Source of the DNA: Veillonella magna DSM 19857 | GTDB taxonomy: Bacteria > Bacillota > Negativicutes > Veillonellales > Veillonellaceae | Reading direction: 5' to 3' | Assembly (NCBI RefSeq): GCF_000428745.1 | Contig: NZ_AUAN01000007.1 | Span: 1 to 64,000 of the forward strand | DNA: 64,000 nucleotides | Shown: positions 10,014-18,622 of the stretch, one piece after another | How the letters are laid out: each line of letters opens with the position of its first letter | Position numbering within the stretch: the first letter of the stretch is position 1 | The notes under the pieces: model-generated | Database searches by the model: none | What the model was told of the DNA's origin: nothing | What the model saw: the letters and a program-made list of their open reading frames with translations, nothing else | Position numbers and translations under genes: made by a program

Positions 10014-11870
10014 ATGGCAGGAATCAAAGAAGAAAAGAAAATCTATTTAGTCGGCATTTATTGCCGCTTATCTAAAGACGATGGTACGGATAACGAGAGT
10101 GCGAGCATTGCGACACAGAAATCCATCCTCACGGATTATGTGAAAAAGCAGGGATGGCACATAGCAAAAACGTATGTGGACGATGGTTATTCTGGTACAA
10201 ATTTCCAAAGACCAAGTTTCCAGAATATGATAAAAGACATTGAAAGCGGTCTGATAAACTGCGTGATTACGAAAGATTTATCCCGTCTGGGGAGAAACTA
10301 TCTTGATTGTGGGTTATATCTGGAAGTTTTCTTCCCAGAGCATAACGTGAGGTATATAGCGGTCAATGACGGCGTAGATACCTTGAATAAATCTGCTATG
10401 GACATCACGCCTTTCCGCAACATTTTAAACGAAATGTATGCCGCTGACATATCTGTTAAGATAAAATCGGCATATCGGGCGAGGTTTCAACAGGGGAAAT
10501 TCATGGGAACTACCGCCCCTTATGGCTATATCAAAGACCCTGCCGACCACAACCATCTGCTGATAGATGATAAAGTGGCACATGTTGTAAAAGAGATATT
10601 CGACCTTGCATTAAAAGGGAATGGAGTTGCCAAAATTTGCAGACATCTTAATAAACAGCATATCCTACGCCCTGCCGCTTATGCGGCGGAGCGTGGCGAA
10701 ATAGGCTTTGAACGTCATTTTGAGGGGAACGAGGACAAACGCTATATTTGGAGTGGGAACAGCGTGAGGAGCATTTTAAGAAGCCCGATATATGCGGGAA
10801 ATCTTGTAGGCTACAAACGGATTGCCGCCAATATGAAAAGCAAGAAACGCCCCTCTAAGCTGCCCGAAGAATGGGAAGTGATACCCAATACCCATGAGGG
10901 AATAGTCACGCAGGAGGAATTTGATATTGTCCAACAGCTTATTACAAGTCGTAGGCTTCCACAGAACAAGGGAGGATTTGTAAATATTTTTGCAGGCGTT
11001 ATCAAGTGTGTGGACTGCGGATGTGCTCTGCGGGCAATGAACGTACACAGGAGGAAACGCCCAGAGATTATCGACTGTGTACAGTATTCATGTAATAATT
11101 ATGCAAGAAACGGAAGAAGCGAGTGTAGTGCCCACAATATAGAAGCAAGGGATTTATTCAATGCCGTTCTTGCCGACATCAACTGTTTTGCGGATATGGC
11201 AGTGAATGATGAAAAGGCGGTCAGGGCCATAGAAAAGCGGCTCACGGAAACAGACCAGAGCAGGGCGAAAGCATTAGAGAAAGAACGTAAGAAGCTGAAC
11301 AAACGCCTTGCGGAACTGGACAGGCTGTTTTCCTCTCTCTACGAGGATAAGGTCATGGAGCGTATTACCGAGCGGAATTTTGAGATGATGTCGGGGAAAT
11401 ACCAGAAAGAGCAGCTTGAAATTGAAGCAAGGCTGAAAGAGGTGACGGAAACTCTTAATGAAAGCTACGAGAAATCACGGGGAATCCGTGACTTCCTCGC
11501 CCTTATCCGAAATTATCAAGGCTTAAAAGAACTGGATGCAACAGTTATAAACGCACTCATAGACAAGATACTTGTTTCGGAGCGTGAGAAGATGGCAGAC
11601 GGAACAGTGAAGCAGGAAATCAAGATTTACTATAAATTCATCGGCTTTGTCGATGAATTACATATCATACCTACAAAACGGTGGGCAGCAATGCCCGCTA
11701 AAAATTGTACGGTGTGCGGCGTTGAATATGTCCCGGGCTCTGGTGCATCAAGGTATTGTCCTGCTTGTGCCAAGAAGATACGGAGGGAGAAATCAAACGA
11801 GAGCAAACGCAGGAGCAGAGAACAGAAAAGGATAGCATGTATGAACTGTCCGCAAAAAATGACCGACTGA
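10014..11870 (+). CDS. tnpX: Large serine recombinase (TnpX/TndX-like)
   Basis: This 618-residue protein excises and inserts the element. The catalytic resolvase domain starts GIYCRLSKDDG with Ser20 as nucleophile, followed by KDLSRLGRNY around residues 87-96. The recombinase domain contains GYIKDPxDHNHLLID and the zinc ribbon with Cys pairs (IKCVDCGCALRA and later CSAHN). A coiled coil spans roughly residues 400-500, then a DUF4368-type region, and a C-terminal Cys-rich tail (CTVCGVEY, CPACAKK, CMNCPQK). The length is near the 700 residues usual for TnpX/TndX, slightly short. A weak AGG-rich site lies upstream at about 10000-10005. It is the last gene before the right border, as in Tn5397. 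It shows no lesion. Confidence 0.95.
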   Translation: MAGIKEEKKIYLVGIYCRLSKDDGTDNESASIATQKSILTDYVKKQGWHIAKTYVDDGYSGTNFQRPSFQNMIKDIESGLINCVITKDLSRLGRNYLDCGLYLEVFFPEHNVRYIAVNDGVDTLNKSAMDITPFRNILNEMYAADISVKIKSAYRARFQQGKFMGTTAPYGYIKDPADHNHLLIDDKVAHVVKEIFDLALKGNGVAKICRHLNKQHILRPAAYAAERGEIGFERHFEGNEDKRYIWSGNSVRSILRSPIYAGNLVGYKRIAANMKSKKRPSKLPEEWEVIPNTHEGIVTQEEFDIVQQLITSRRLPQNKGGFVNIFAGVIKCVDCGCALRAMNVHRRKRPEIIDCVQYSCNNYARNGRSECSAHNIEARDLFNAVLADINCFADMAVNDEKAVRAIEKRLTETDQSRAKALEKERKKLNKRLAELDRLFSSLYEDKVMERITERNFEMMSGKYQKEQLEIEARLKEVTETLNESYEKSRGIRDFLALIRNYQGLKELDATVINALIDKILVSEREKMADGTVKQEIKIYYKFIGFVDELHIIPTKRWAAMPAKNCTVCGVEYVPGSGASRYCPACAKKIRREKSNESKRRSREQKRIACMNCPQKMTD

Positions 11871-11885
11871 GCGAGAGCGTTTGGA

Positions 11886-13985
11886 ATCCTTTACATAGCC
11901 CGCATGATCACCTAAGAATACGGATCCTGCCGTATTATTCTCTTGGTCATTTTGGTCTGCCGCTTTAATATTAATATTATTACCGAGGCCTACGACGCGG
12001 TCATTAGCAATGCTACCGCTACTACCGATCAGGATCGAGTTATTGCCTGCGATATTGCCATAACTACCAATGAGGGTGGAATCGTGACCACTAACTGAAT
12101 TATAAGTAATACTATTGGAATCTGTACTGCTTTGTGTTCCAAAACCCAAAGCTAAGGAATTAGTGCCAGTTACTTGGCTAAACGCCCCTAAGGCTACGGC
12201 ATTGCCCGCTTGTACATTGGTATGCGAGCCGATTGCCATACTATTATCAAAGGATGTGTCTATTGTCCCTACGTGGGCCTTACCACCCATAGCCATCGAA
12301 TTGGTACCATTTGCCAAAGTTTGACCGCCATAGGCGATGGCATCACTGGAAATCGCCTTCGCATAGTCACCTACTGCCATAGAGCGATCCCCTTGTGCCA
12401 AGATTTGACGCCCTACACCTAGGGCACCATTACCATCGACGAAGGAATACTTTGTCAAGTACGTCTTACGAAAGTCCTTTTTGGCAGTCGCTAATCTTTC
12501 TTCGGCAGCTTTCACGGCACTTTCCAATGTTGCCGTATCGCCGTTATTGGCCCCCGCCTGTAACGCTTCCTTAGCATCGTACAAGGTTTCTTCCATGTCC
12601 ATGATTTTTCTCATGTCTCTAGCGTATTGGGACTTATCCTTTTCGGAAAGATCTGCCGTCATTTCCCCGGTTGCCAAACCAATGGCACTGTTCCCACGCA
12701 CCTGGGTATAGGTACCAATGCCTAAGGCATTCTTACCTTCTACGATAAATCCCCCTGGATCACTGCTACCAGCACCATAGTTATTGTACTTAGGTAAAGA
12801 TCCACCTTTTTCATATTTATAGTTACCTTTTCGCCCACTACTAGTTTTCGTATATGGTTTATCGCCATTAATATCATTACTAAGCACCTGTTTCAATACT
12901 TTATATTCTGGTGGCAACTCCCAATCACGACCATAATAGTCATCTCTTACATCTTCACCATTTTTAAAGCGAGAGCCATCTTCAAATTCATAGCCACTGC
13001 CTTAAGCGATAGCAATACTGCCATCGCTTAAGGACTGTACGCCACTACCAATGGCTACGCTATTACTGCCCATGGCACGGGAATAGGTACCAATAATACT
13101 CGAACGATTACCATAGGCCACATTATAGGCACCTACAATAACACTATTCCCCCCTGGGTCCTCTTCGCTATACTTAGTTTTAGATTTTGTCGTTAAGACT
13201 CCACCCTTCACCAAGTCAGGATCTGGCACCCCAACGATATTGCGACGCCCAATGGACACGCCAGAGTAACCAAATACACTCGTAGAGGTACCAATACCAA
13301 TGGAGTCATTCCCTTGCGCTATATTATAAGAACCTTTATTCGTGGTTGACTGATTCCCTAATGCAATACTTCTATTGCCACTAGCCACGGTTTTAGTACC
13401 AATAGCAATGTATCCATTGCTATTATCCACCGGATAATTCGTACCCTTCTTCGGCGTTAGGTCACCTGCATGAGCATCTGCACCAATGGCAATGCTATTA
13501 CTTTGTACGGCTTTACTCTGGTCACCCATCGCTATGATTCCCGTTGGGTTCTTATCACCCATAGAAGTAATTGGACTTATGTTCCCACCTACTGCATAAG
13601 TTGCTACTATCGTTTCATCCTTTGTATCCGGATCCGTTTTAACAAGTTTAATGGTACCCGTTGTTTTATCATATTTAACAGATACCAGCTCATCCGTTGA
13701 AGCCCCTTCTGCCCAGCTACTAGGGACGGCCGCGGCAGACCATACGGAAATACACATCAATGCCACCATAGCTGCACGAGATATAGACATAGTCACAGGA
13801 TTGCCATCTTCATCGCTCTTATTAACACCACCCCTGACGCGCATCCACAGGCGGCGCAACCAGTTAGTATCACCAGCGGTAGTCACGGTAGTCTTGCACT
13901 TGCCACCGTGACTTTTTGCTAATTCCGACACTACTTCATATCTATGTTTATTCTTATTGTATATGACTTTATATATCTTGTTCAT
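11886..13985 (-). pseudogene. Trimeric autotransporter adhesin, N-terminal fragment with ESPR (nonsense mutation plus insertion)
   Basis: The gene starts at 13985 with MNKIYKVIYNKNKHRYEVVSE, an ESPR (extended signal peptide region), followed by a hydrophobic signal core near residues 65-85 and a cleavage region ending in SSWAEG. The passenger is a YadA-like head of repeated AIG-type motifs (NSIAIGxxA, SVAIGSG, NSxALGFG) that build a left-handed trimeric beta roll. An in-frame TAA at 13002-13004 ends translation after 327 residues. The same frame is then open for a further 1.1 kb (GSGYEFEDGSRFKNG onward) to the element border at 11886, where SVFLGDHAGYVKD is cut. The frame continues in the block 4089-1. 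The gene is therefore doubly inactivated, unless the TAA is a sequencing error. Its promoter should lie in 13986-14888. Confidence 0.93.
13000..13033 (-). repeat. Perfect 11-bp inverted repeat containing the premature stop codon
   Basis: CCTTAAGCGAT (13000-13010) and ATCGCTTAAGG (13023-13033) are perfect reverse complements around a 12-base loop. The TAA stop of the adhesin (minus strand, 13002-13004) lies inside the first arm. Both arms code for parts of the AIG-type repeat. Confidence 0.9.
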
Positions 13986-14737
13986 CCTATTACCCCCTCC
14001 CCATTAATTATATGCATTAATCAAGGATATCTCATTGCAATTACTAATACTAGTATAACTCGCTTCACTCATAACTCTTGTATCATCAGCAAGGCGGCAA
14101 CGCACACCGTCCACATCAGACACTTGCGCGCCGCGTCGTACCTTCATAGTGTGTATTAACTCCATTTCACTGTCACCTATATTCTTCCTTACTAAACTAC
14201 TTAATTTATATCTATACACTATAGCGTTACTTAACGCCTTATAACCATAAGATAATTCGGTATGAGCCATCGACAAACTATCACCTTGCCGATGCGGACA
14301 AACAACATCTAGCAATGCTGTCTCAAGTCAGGTGTTTCATGTGTTATAACTCCAAACGTTTTCTCTCTTTATTGTACCTATAGATACACCTCTTTGTATA
14401 TGTTTCTTTGGTTTGCACCAATCAAATTTCAATCTTAGTATATCCCTCAACCCCTTTAATCATGCGAACTATACCCTACCATTTCAACATACTATTTTAT
14501 TATATATTAATCCCCTATGCAATATCAATAACGATTATTAAGATTGAAATTTATATTCTATAGGTTAACTTTTTCAAGTCTCTTAACAAGACAGACTTAC
14601 TGCTGTTTTTCTCGCTAACGATACACCCTGTTACGAAATGTACATAACAACAAAACAGCCCACGTATATCGGGAAACGCCATTCACTAGACCCGGCTTCA
14701 AAGCACTATCATAGATATCTTTTTCCTAAAGAATGAG
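13986..14737 (-). other. Intergenic region upstream of the adhesin, with a doubtful small ORF
   Basis: About 750 bases lie between the adhesin start and the hcp terminator. GGGGAGGGGG just upstream of 13985 is a strong ribosome site for the adhesin. A minus-strand frame from ATG 14270 to 14004 (MAHTELSYGYKALSNAIVYR onward, 88 residues) has no clear ribosome site and no recognisable domain. I would not call it a gene without homologues. The rest (14330-14700) is AT-rich and probably holds the adhesin promoter and a long leader. Confidence 0.5.
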
Positions 14738-14809
14738 AAAAGCCCCGTACACAGGTTAAACAATGTCATTTCATAGATCTGACTTGTCATACCTATATAC
14801 GGAGCTTTT
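14738..14809 (-). terminator. Terminator downstream of hcp
   Basis: On the minus strand AAAAGCTCCGTA pairs with TACGGGGCTTTT (one mismatch) across a long loop and is followed by TCTCATTC. It lies 80 bases after the hcp stop, beyond a second GC-rich hairpin. Confidence 0.6.
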
Positions 14810-14822
14810 ATTTATTGCCGAA

Positions 14823-14859
14823 GGTGTTGGCCAAGGAGCCCCCTCCGGGGCCCCACACC
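14823..14859. other. GC-rich hairpin between hcp and its terminator
   Basis: GGTGT at 14823 pairs with ACACC ending 14859, and GGCC with GGCC/CC inside, enclosing an additional CCCC/GGGG pair. It has no T run. It could be an mRNA 3'-end stabilizer for hcp. Confidence 0.5.
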
Positions 14860-14888
14860 ACTAGGCTCAATACATATATCGCTACCGA

Positions 14889-16460
14889 TTAGTTAGCACC
14901 GAGGATAGCTTTCATATCAGCTTCCGGTGTAGTAATCGGGTGCAACTGGAATTTTTCAACAAGGATGTTGAGAACGTTGGAGGAGAAGAACTTCGGCAAG
15001 GTTGGTCCGATGTAAATGTTGCGGATACCCAATGCCAACAAGGTGAGGAGTACGCAAACAGCTTTCTGTTCGTACCAGGAAAGTACGAGGGTAAGCGGCA
15101 AGTCGTTAACATCGCAATCAAATGCTTTTGCCAAAGCTACGGCTACCTGGATAGCGGAGTAGGAGTCGTTACACTGACCCATGTCGAGCATACGCGGAAT
15201 GCCGCCGATTTCGCCGAGGTCAAGGTCGTTGAAACGATATTTACCGCAAGCCAAGGTGAGGACTACCGTATCCTTCGGAGTCTGTTTTACGAATTCGGTG
15301 TAGTAGTTACGGCCTACCTTAGCACCGTCGCAACCGCCAACGAGGAAGAAGTGTTTAATAGCGCCGGCTTTAACAGCGTCGATAACTTTGTCGGCAATGC
15401 CAAGAACCGTACCATGACCGAAACCGGTCGTTACTTCGTGACCACCGTTGATACCGGTGAAGTGCTGTGCTTCTTTGTAGCCGCCGAGTTCGATAGCTTT
15501 TTCGATAACAGCGCTGAAATCTTTCGTGCCGTCTTCGTTAGCCGTTACGTGAGCTACATCCGGGAAGCCTACCATATCCGTAGTGAATACGTTGCTCTTG
15601 TAGGAAGCTCTTGGCGGCATCAAGCAGTTCGTCGTGAAGAGGAATGCGCCCGGTACGTTATCGAATTCGTTCTGCTGGTTCTGCCATGCAGTACCGAAGT
15701 TGCCTTTTAAGTGGGAGTATTTTTTAAGTTCCGGATATGCGTGGCACGGTAACATTTCACCGTGAGTATAGATGTCTACGCCTTTGCCTTCGGACTGTTC
15801 GAGTAACATTTTAAGGTCGTGCAAGTCGTGACCGGTTACTACGATGAACGGGCCGGGCTGTACGGTGAGAGATACCTTAGTCGGTTCCGGCGTACCATAG
15901 CTTTCCGTATTGGCTTTGTCAAGAAGAGCCATGCATTTGAGGTTGACTTCGCCGAATTCCATGAGAAGACCAAGCCATTCTTCAGCGCTGTGATCCTTAG
16001 CGAATTCAACGAGACCTTTTACGAACCAAGCGTCAACGTCCGGATCGTTGTAGGAAAGAACCGCTGCATGCCATGCATAAGCGGCCATACCGCGCATGCC
16101 GAGAAGCAAGGTGGAGCGCAAGGAAATGATATCTTCGTCGCCAACCCAAAGTGCTTCCCAATCGAAATCAGCAGCACTCGGATCGATAGCATTGCGAGCA
16201 GCTTCTACGCGATTGATGAATTCCTGTACGCGTTCTTCGTCAAAGTTAACGTTCGTTACGCACATGAACAGGCCTTGTTTTAATAATGCATATTCGGCTG
16301 CCGTTGCACCTTTCGCATCGCAAGCGCGTGCCAAACCGATCAAAGCCGCTGTCAATTCATCCTGCTTGTTAGCTACCGGTGCCGTTTTACCGCATACACC
16401 CTGAACCTTACAACCGCCCGGATTTGCCGACTGTTCACACTGGAAACAGAACATACTCAT
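14889..16460 (-). CDS. hcp: Hydroxylamine reductase / hybrid cluster protein
   Basis: This 523-residue cytoplasmic enzyme carries an N-terminal iron-sulfur motif C5-x2-C8-x8-C17-x5-C23 (MSMFCFQCEQSANPGGC...), the same spacing as in Desulfovibrio Hcp. The hybrid Fe-S-O cluster ligand regions are visible: GGHEVTTGFGHGT, then FFLVGGCDGAKVGRNYYTEF, TLACGKYRFNDLDLG and LSWYEQKAVCVLLTLLALGI. Hcp reduces hydroxylamine and is now viewed mainly as an NO reductase under nitrosative stress. A ribosome site (GGAGGTTTCTC) precedes the start. A Crp/Fnr gene is transcribed divergently 230 bases away, the arrangement seen for HcpR-type control. No Hcr reductase partner is adjacent, so its electron donor must lie elsewhere. 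Confidence 0.95.
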   Translation of the reverse strand: MSMFCFQCEQSANPGGCKVQGVCGKTAPVANKQDELTAALIGLARACDAKGATAAEYALLKQGLFMCVTNVNFDEERVQEFINRVEAARNAIDPSAADFDWEALWVGDEDIISLRSTLLLGMRGMAAYAWHAAVLSYNDPDVDAWFVKGLVEFAKDHSAEEWLGLLMEFGEVNLKCMALLDKANTESYGTPEPTKVSLTVQPGPFIVVTGHDLHDLKMLLEQSEGKGVDIYTHGEMLPCHAYPELKKYSHLKGNFGTAWQNQQNEFDNVPGAFLFTTNCLMPPRASYKSNVFTTDMVGFPDVAHVTANEDGTKDFSAVIEKAIELGGYKEAQHFTGINGGHEVTTGFGHGTVLGIADKVIDAVKAGAIKHFFLVGGCDGAKVGRNYYTEFVKQTPKDTVVLTLACGKYRFNDLDLGEIGGIPRMLDMGQCNDSYSAIQVAVALAKAFDCDVNDLPLTLVLSWYEQKAVCVLLTLLALGIRNIYIGPTLPKFFSSNVLNILVEKFQLHPITTPEADMKAILGAN

Positions 16461-16690
16461 GAGAAACCTCCTTCTTCGGGACTCTCCCGAAACACTGTAT
16501 ATGAATTACAATTTACATAACTGCCACATCTTGGGTTTTCGTTACTTCGTCGTTTGTGACTATGCTTAAAGTATATTATAATGGTGGTATAAAATCTGTA
16601 TCCGGGGCAACACTTTTACAGCCAACATAGAGTTTTTTTGATATACTTATACATATAATCATCCGTTGTTACTTAATAGGAGGTATGCGC
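16461..16690. promoter_or_regulatory. Divergent promoter region hcp / Crp-Fnr regulator
   Basis: This 230-base AT-rich region separates two divergent genes. TATAAT-like sequences occur on both strands near 16572-16580 (ATTATAAT). A TTGATATAC motif lies near 16638, but I found no clean FNR box (TTGATNNNNATCAA) or other strong palindrome. The regulator is expected to bind here. Confidence 0.5.
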
Positions 16691-17407
16691 ATGACCACAG
16701 CTGTCACTGAACTACTCATTCAAAAATATATGCCTATCCTGCGCGAATCACCGTTGTTTCGCCAGCTTAGCGACGAAGAGCTGCATTTATTTCTGAACAA
16801 CACCTCCTTATATATAGAGTCATATAAAAAGCAAAGCTTCATCGCCCTTACCGGCGAACCCATGGAGGGCATCGGCATCTTGCTCAGCGGCCACGCTCAC
16901 TTGACGCGGGAAAACGTCATGGGGCAACGCACGATTATGACCGAATTGCACCCGTCGGATATGTTCGGCGAAGCCTTGCTCTTTACGGACAAACCTAACT
17001 GGCCGGCCACCATTCAAACCACCAAGGCCAGCGAAGTATTGTTCCTTCCCCTCAAAGCTTTCACCGGATCCTTTAAGGGTTGTGAAAGCTGTCAGCTGCA
17101 AATCGTCACTAACTTATTACATGACATGTCAGAGAAAGCATTGCAACTGACACGGAAGGTACATTATCTCAGTCTTAAAGGGATGCGCGAAAAAATCTTC
17201 GCCTACTTTATGGATATTTACAACAAGCAACACAGCACCACCTTGCAATTACCTCACAATCGTCAAGAAATGGCAGATGTCCTCAATGTATCGCGCACTG
17301 CACTGAGTCGCGAGTTAGGGCGATTGCAGGATGAAGGCATCATTCGCCTGGACGGCAAAACGGTGTCGCTGCTCAATCTGGATGATATTGCAGAGTTTGG
17401 TTTTTAA
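16691..17407 (+). CDS. Crp/Fnr-family transcriptional regulator (probable hcp regulator)
   Basis: This 238-residue protein has a cyclic-nucleotide-binding-type beta roll (residues about 20-135, with GIGILLSGHAHLTRE and SDMFGEALLFT) and a C-terminal winged helix (NRQEMADVLNVSRTALSRELGRLQDEGIIRL), the typical Crp/Fnr HTH. The start at 16691 is preferred because AGGAGG at 16678-16683 lies seven bases upstream; the ATG at 16685 would be only one base away. There is no N-terminal Cys cluster of FNR type; the only Cys pair is CESC near residue 137. It is divergent to hcp, so a role in nitrosative-stress sensing, as for HcpR, is an inference from context. Confidence 0.85.
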   Translation: MTTAVTELLIQKYMPILRESPLFRQLSDEELHLFLNNTSLYIESYKKQSFIALTGEPMEGIGILLSGHAHLTRENVMGQRTIMTELHPSDMFGEALLFTDKPNWPATIQTTKASEVLFLPLKAFTGSFKGCESCQLQIVTNLLHDMSEKALQLTRKVHYLSLKGMREKIFAYFMDIYNKQHSTTLQLPHNRQEMADVLNVSRTALSRELGRLQDEGIIRLDGKTVSLLNLDDIAEFGF

Positions 17408-17417
17408 TTTCTAATAG

Positions 17418-17446
17418 GCCCGTTGTTACGGGCTTTTCTTTTTTTC
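17418..17446 (+). terminator. Terminator of the Crp/Fnr gene
   Basis: GCCCG (17418-17422) pairs with CGGGC (17429-17433) across a 6-base loop, followed by a long T-rich tract. It lies eleven bases after the stop. Confidence 0.88.
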
Positions 17447-17452
17447 TCTAAT

Positions 17453-17481
17453 TTGTAATTCAAATTTGAATTTGATATAAT
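17453..17481 (+). promoter_or_regulatory. Promoter with embedded palindromic operator for the ybh-like operon
   Basis: TTGTAA (17453-17458), a 17-base spacer and TATAAT (17476-17481) form a strong promoter. The spacer is almost filled by a perfect 16-bp palindrome AATTCAAATTTGAATT at 17457-17472. Occupation of this site would block RNA polymerase. The operon ends with a TetR-family regulator gene, the natural candidate for binding here. Confidence 0.75.
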
Positions 17482-17543
17482 GAACGTACAAAGTATGCGG
17501 CGAGTCTGTTCTCGCCCTGTTCCGCAATAAGGAGGTCATATCC

Positions 17544-18539
17544 GTGATTACCTATGTACGCACTCACAAAGTGCCAACGCTTATCGGCGTCGTTATTCTC
17601 GCCATTATAGTGGGCATTCTCTACTATGTGTGGCGCCCGACCACAGGCCCGCTCACCTTGTACGGCAATGTGGATCAACGACAAGTATCGCTAAGCTTTA
17701 ATGCCAGCGAACGTATTGCTTCCATGAATGTAGAGGAAGGTGCCCGCGTCAAGAAGGGCGATGTCTTGGCACAACTCGCCACCGAACCGTTGCAATTATC
17801 CATTGCTCAAACCAAGGCACAAATTGCTCAGCAGGAAGCTATCGTAACAAAGCTGCACAATGGCTCTCGTCCGGAAGAAATTAACGAAGCCGCTGCTACG
17901 GTATCCAATGCTACCGCCACCGCAGAAAATGCCCGCGTCACTTACGAACGGTTGCGTCAACTTCGCGAAAGCGGTGCCATCAGTCAACAGGAACTGGATA
18001 ATGCCGAAGCGCGTTACAATGAAGCGGTCGCTAATGTAAACCGCACCGAAGCGTCGCACCAGTTAGCCGTAGCCGGACCACGCAGCGAAGATATTGCTGC
18101 GGCAGAAGCACAGCTTGCGGCACTGAAGGAACAATTAAAGATAGCGGAATACAAACTTAGCCAAGCTACCTTGATTGCTCCGGAAAACGGCACCATCCGC
18201 AATCGTCTCATGCAACCCGGCGACATGGCCGCACCGAACAAACCCGTATACTTGCTCAGCTTGGATACGACTAAATGGGTACGCGCGTACGTAAACGAAA
18301 AGGATTTGGGTCGCATTTACGAAGGCATGCCGGCCACCGTCACCATCGACAGCTTGCCCGGTCAAACCTTATCCGGCACGGTTGGATTTATTTCCGGCAC
18401 CGCCGAGTTTACGCCAAAGCAGGTGCAAACCACAGAGCTTCGCACGGATTTGGTGTACGAAGTACGCATCAATGTAGAGGATCCCAACAATGTGCTGCGC
18501 CTAGGCATGCCGGCTACCGTTACTTTCGATAACAAATAA
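17544..18539 (+). CDS. ybhG: Periplasmic adaptor (HlyD/YbhG family) of an ABC exporter
   Basis: This 331-residue protein begins at GTG (17544) with AAGGAGG at 17529-17535. A single N-terminal transmembrane segment (residues 11-29) is followed by a barrel-sandwich half (residues 40-75, with VEEGARVKKGDVLAQL), a long coiled-coil hairpin (about 80-205), the second lipoyl half (ATLIAPENGTIRNRLMQPGD) and a beta-barrel ending VTFDNK. This is the membrane-fusion-protein architecture, and it implies an outer membrane to span. The following genes encode a double ATPase and two ABC-2 permeases, as in E. coli ybhGFSR, an exporter linked to cefoperazone, chloramphenicol and cation tolerance. The outer-membrane channel is not encoded nearby. 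Confidence 0.9.
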   Translation: MITYVRTHKVPTLIGVVILAIIVGILYYVWRPTTGPLTLYGNVDQRQVSLSFNASERIASMNVEEGARVKKGDVLAQLATEPLQLSIAQTKAQIAQQEAIVTKLHNGSRPEEINEAAATVSNATATAENARVTYERLRQLRESGAISQQELDNAEARYNEAVANVNRTEASHQLAVAGPRSEDIAAAEAQLAALKEQLKIAEYKLSQATLIAPENGTIRNRLMQPGDMAAPNKPVYLLSLDTTKWVRAYVNEKDLGRIYEGMPATVTIDSLPGQTLSGTVGFISGTAEFTPKQVQTTELRTDLVYEVRINVEDPNNVLRLGMPATVTFDNK

Positions 18540-18622
18540 CAGACTTCATATGCACAGCACCACTTCGTTCCCATTACAGGTCACTGCTCTTCTATTGAAA
18601 TATTTCTGGTAAGGAGGCCCTT

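Larger units (their letters stand above)
4090..11885 (+). mobile_element. tet(O)-carrying mobilizable transposon of the large-serine-recombinase (TnpX/TndX) type
   Basis: This is a 7.8 kb block with gene content, strand and codon style unlike its flanks, inserted inside the adhesin gene. It runs from a TnpV-type gene at the left end to a large serine recombinase whose stop lies 15 bases from the right end. Both borders show AT (4090-4091 and 11886-11887). Deleting 4090-11885 joins the two adhesin halves in frame: the GAT codon at 11886-11888 is followed by GTC at 4087-4089. A second possible core, GA, would place the left border one base earlier (4089). It would match the dinucleotide known for Tn5397/Tn4451 but would leave the adhesin out of frame. 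The ends read ATTCAAA and, on the opposite strand, ATTCCAAA, a weak inverted match. The MobV gene is truncated, so self-driven mobilization is doubtful, while excision and insertion by the recombinase look intact. Confidence 0.88.

Noticed and set aside
14004-14315. Minus-strand frame upstream of the adhesin
   Set aside because: It lacks a ribosome site and any known domain. It is mentioned only as a doubtful ORF within the intergenic entry.
14940-15710. Long plus-strand frame of about 256 codons opposite hcp
   Set aside because: It lies entirely antisense to the well-supported hcp gene, has no domain and no ribosome site. It is a shadow of a gene with strong codon bias.
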